A DNA stretch of 64,000 nucleotides from Paenimyroides aestuarii (GTDB lineage: Bacteria > Bacteroidota > Bacteroidia > Flavobacteriales > Flavobacteriaceae): positions 868,001 through 932,000 of the forward strand of contig NZ_CP102382.1 in NCBI RefSeq assembly GCF_024628805.1. The letters are read 5' to 3'. Every line of letters starts with the position of its first letter. Position 1 is the first letter of the stretch. The notes under the pieces are model-generated. The model searched no databases. It saw only the letters and a list, made by a program, of their open reading frames with translations, and was not told the DNA's origin. Both the position numbers and the translations under genes were made by a program. Shown here piece by piece: positions 61,950 to 64,000 of the stretch.

Positions 61950-62353
61950 TTGTAAAGTGTTGTTTTAGGAATGTTGTATTTTTCTATAATTTCATTTTTT
62001 GTCATTTCACCCTTATCGAGCATCTCTAAAAAAAAGTCAATAATTTCGGTAGTGTACACGTTTTTTCTGAATTGCGGTACACTTTTAAAATTGTTCTCTT
62101 TTTTATAATTGATGGAAGTTGGCGGTGCATACAACACTAAATGCTGCGTGTAAATTCTAAAAAAGTCGTACGCTAATAATTTACTCCAAAGCAATAATCT
62201 CTCTGTATCAATATTTTTGGATTGATACATTTTTTCCAGTTCTTCATCGGTTATTTTAAAAAATTTCAGAATACGGTCTGTCTCTATTTTTTGTTCATTT
62301 ACCAATTGAAGAATAAGATGTCCTATATGAATATCTTTAAATTTGAATTCCAT
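61919..62353 (-). CDS. HTH protein 1 of a paired module (transposase-like)
   Basis: 144 aa: FKFKDIHIGHLILQLVNEQK, then TERLLLWSKLLAYDFFRIYT and QHLVLYAPPTS, FRKNVYTTEIIDFFLEMLDKGEM and a C-terminal HTH (KNEIIEKYNIPKTTLYKWIKKY). The pair is widespread in Chryseobacterium-type genomes (from memory) and usually labelled transposase without proof. It lies directly downstream of a giant surface-protein gene. Function unknown. Confidence 0.65.
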   Translation of the reverse strand: MEFKFKDIHIGHLILQLVNEQKIETDRILKFFKITDEELEKMYQSKNIDTERLLLWSKLLAYDFFRIYTQHLVLYAPPTSINYKKENNFKSVPQFRKNVYTTEIIDFFLEMLDKGEMTKNEIIEKYNIPKTTLYKWIKKYKTDQ

Positions 62354-62424
62354 TAACTTTTGCCCAAGTGTTATGTTTTCTCTATTTTTTTTCTTCTTCT
62401 TACTTATTTATCTACTGTTATATT

Positions 62425-64000
62425 TTACTTATTATGTGTATTTGGAAGCATCGGGTTTGTAATTGCTATACAATTTTTTATTTGTATGGATACTTCGTTG
62501 GATATATTTTCACAATTCACATTATTTAGCACTTTTAAACGCACTTTTGTTCCATTTAAAGCATTGGAAGCATGGGTGATATTTAAGGTGTTGTTGCTTA
62601 CCGAAACAACGCCACTAAAAGTAGCATTGGTTAATACATTCCAAACCGTAGGTGCAGATGCTGAAGCATATTCCCAAGTATAAGTAGTAGCATTGGCCAC
62701 AGCAACCGTTATTTGTGTATCGTTATTTTCACAAATACTAATATTAGGAACATTTTGCGCTACCGTAGGTAACGCATTCACGGTAATCGTAAAAGACACT
62801 TTAGGACCAACGCACAAAGTTCCTGAAACCGAAGTTCCTTCTGCAACCCAATAGGTATAAGTACCAACGGCAGACGGATTGGGTGTGCTTGCTAATGGTG
62901 TGGTTGCAGTTGCTGAATCAAAATAATACAATTGGTAACTGTTGGTAATACCCGTTGATGATAATGCGTTTTGCAGAACTGGTGCTTTTCCTTGACAAGT
63001 GCTCACATTTTGAACGGTTGGCTGTGTTGTTACTAATTGTAGTGAGGTTTGTAATGATATATAACAATTAGGAGCCATACCTGGAACAACTGCGTAAAAC
63101 GTTCTTTTTGTGCCATCGGTATTCACTGGAAAATTGCCTGTTACAAGATTTGTAGTTTGATCATAACTAGTTGGAATCACCGTAAAAAACTTGGTTCCTA
63201 GTGGATATCTATTGGTGATATCAGTACGAGGAAATGCGTTTCCAGGCAACGAACAAAATGCTTTAAATTGAAGCATGCCGTTTTCAACAGGTGGTGGAGC
63301 ACAACTTTGTATAAATGCTTGACTCACATTTATGGTGGACACAAAATCATCATAATCAGCTCCTTCACAACTTCCTATCGAATAACTGCTTACTAGTCTC
63401 GAAGTGACTGTTGTTCCCGAGGTTGCTCCCACCCCAGAAACAGTTCCGTTAACGTGTATAGATAATCCGCATGGACCAACTGTTGACAAAAAAGCACAGT
63501 TTGATGTGGTTTTTAATTTATACTTCAAGGAACCTTGTAAAATGGCCATAGAAGTGTCTAACGGTAATGTACCCACATCCCATATCAATGTTCCGCCTGG
63601 ATAGTTTTGTGGTGTAGCCCCCACAGGAGCCCAAGCTGGCTTTTGCCAAGTGACTGTTGTATTGTTTGATATTTTTATAGTACTATCGGTTCCTGGTATT
63701 ATTGTAGCACTGTCGTAGTGCAAGTTAAAAGGAATCGGAATTTCTACTTTAAAATTATTAATAGCTTCGGTTCCTTTGTTGTACAATTTCACCTCAAAAT
63801 CTAAGTCCTGACCAGGATTTACAGTGGTGTTTGTCGGGGGTGTGTTTACTGCTGGTGCATTTTCAGCAACTACCTCTGGAACATAAGCATCCACGGCAAA
63901 AACAATACTATAAATTGCATAGGTATCTTGATTGGTTCCAAAACGAAAACGTGTAGATGTTTGATTGTTTGTGATGATGTTCTTAGAACTATTTGGCAAA
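62425..64000 (-). CDS. Giant DUF11/Ig-type surface protein, partial (C-terminal 525 aa)
   Basis: Runs off the right edge; the apparent TTG start at 63999 is only the window limit. Visible: a DUF11-like domain (about 50-180, PPTNTTVNPGQDLDFEVKLY NKGTEAINNFKVEIP), cysteine-bearing loops, several Ig/PKD-like repeats (about 330-510) and the tail NCIAITNPMLPN. The tail matches the 4816 protein (SCLITNPM). Likely exported; no type A or B sorting domain visible. Confidence 0.78.
   Translation of the reverse strand, partial: LPNSSKNIITNNQTSTRFRFGTNQDTYAIYSIVFAVDAYVPEVVAENAPAVNTPPTNTTVNPGQDLDFEVKLYNKGTEAINNFKVEIPIPFNLHYDSATIIPGTDSTIKISNNTTVTWQKPAWAPVGATPQNYPGGTLIWDVGTLPLDTSMAILQGSLKYKLKTTSNCAFLSTVGPCGLSIHVNGTVSGVGATSGTTVTSRLVSSYSIGSCEGADYDDFVSTINVSQAFIQSCAPPPVENGMLQFKAFCSLPGNAFPRTDITNRYPLGTKFFTVIPTSYDQTTNLVTGNFPVNTDGTKRTFYAVVPGMAPNCYISLQTSLQLVTTQPTVQNVSTCQGKAPVLQNALSSTGITNSYQLYYFDSATATTPLASTPNPSAVGTYTYWVAEGTSVSGTLCVGPKVSFTITVNALPTVAQNVPNISICENNDTQITVAVANATTYTWEYASASAPTVWNVLTNATFSGVVSVSNNTLNITHASNALNGTKVRLKVLNNVNCENISNEVSIQIKNCIAITNPMLPNTHNK

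Noticed and set aside
1..64000. tRNA, rRNA and CRISPR arrays
   Set aside because: No cloverleaf, rRNA-like or regularly spaced repeat structure was seen; the repeats found are gene duplications and hairpins.

Overview
The window comes from an AT-rich genome of the phylum Bacteroidota, almost certainly class Flavobacteriia (Flavobacteriaceae/Weeksellaceae type). The evidence is type IX secretion (T9SS) sorting domains of both the A and B kinds, a PorP/SprF-like protein, lipoproteins of the Bacteroidota kind, the conserved neighbourhood upp with DUF6427 and DUF6341, and several promoters of the Bacteroidota form TAnnTTTG. I found no rRNA, tRNA or CRISPR array.

Layout. 1-4.8 kb is housekeeping: a partial M20 peptidase, a family 9 glycosyltransferase, a small membrane protein, a DUF4254 protein, upp and two conserved flavobacterial membrane proteins. 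4.8-20.6 kb is one long minus-strand cluster. Read in the direction of transcription it encodes a type B T9SS cargo protein, a PorP/SprF protein, an OmpA-like protein with TPR and PD40 repeats, three fibre-like proteins that share a 'GxGTxxPxxSA...KGxLIPR' N-terminus, and two very large glycine-rich/DUF11 proteins. A membrane-anchored TPR-LuxR regulator (20.9-22.2 kb) is divergent from it, across a 0.3-kb region with repeated GGTAGT motifs. This is the best candidate for an uncharacterised system: a regulated locus for building a surface fibre or adhesin layer.

22.2-26.7 kb is the Suf iron-sulfur operon (A-type carrier, sufB, sufC, sufD) with a YoeB-like toxin and a DUF2683 antitoxin inserted between sufB and sufC. 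26.9-32.1 kb holds an M1 aminopeptidase, a subtilisin-like lipoprotein, an MBL-fold hydrolase and rnpA. 32.1-43.3 kb is a plastic accessory island: four paralogous type A T9SS secreted proteins, three paralogous lipoproteins (one out of frame at a G8 tract), the 3' end of a lost acyltransferase gene, a frameshifted IS1182-family element and an IS5-family element that interrupts a duplicated promoter region.

43.5-52.6 kb holds DUF4349, kup, stress proteins, a large catalase, and the paired TIGR03915/TIGR03916 DNA-repair-type proteins. 52.6-55.3 kb has a nitroreductase divergent from an HxlR regulator with a clear repeated operator, a TetR regulator and two small membrane proteins. 55.4-61.4 kb is a minus-strand run of lipoproteins, a TonB-domain protein and MORN-repeat proteins, broken by an IS30-family element beside a 48-bp perfect palindrome. 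61.6-64 kb has a pair of small HTH proteins and the 3' part of another giant surface protein running off the right edge. Its C-terminal tail matches that of the 4.8-kb protein.
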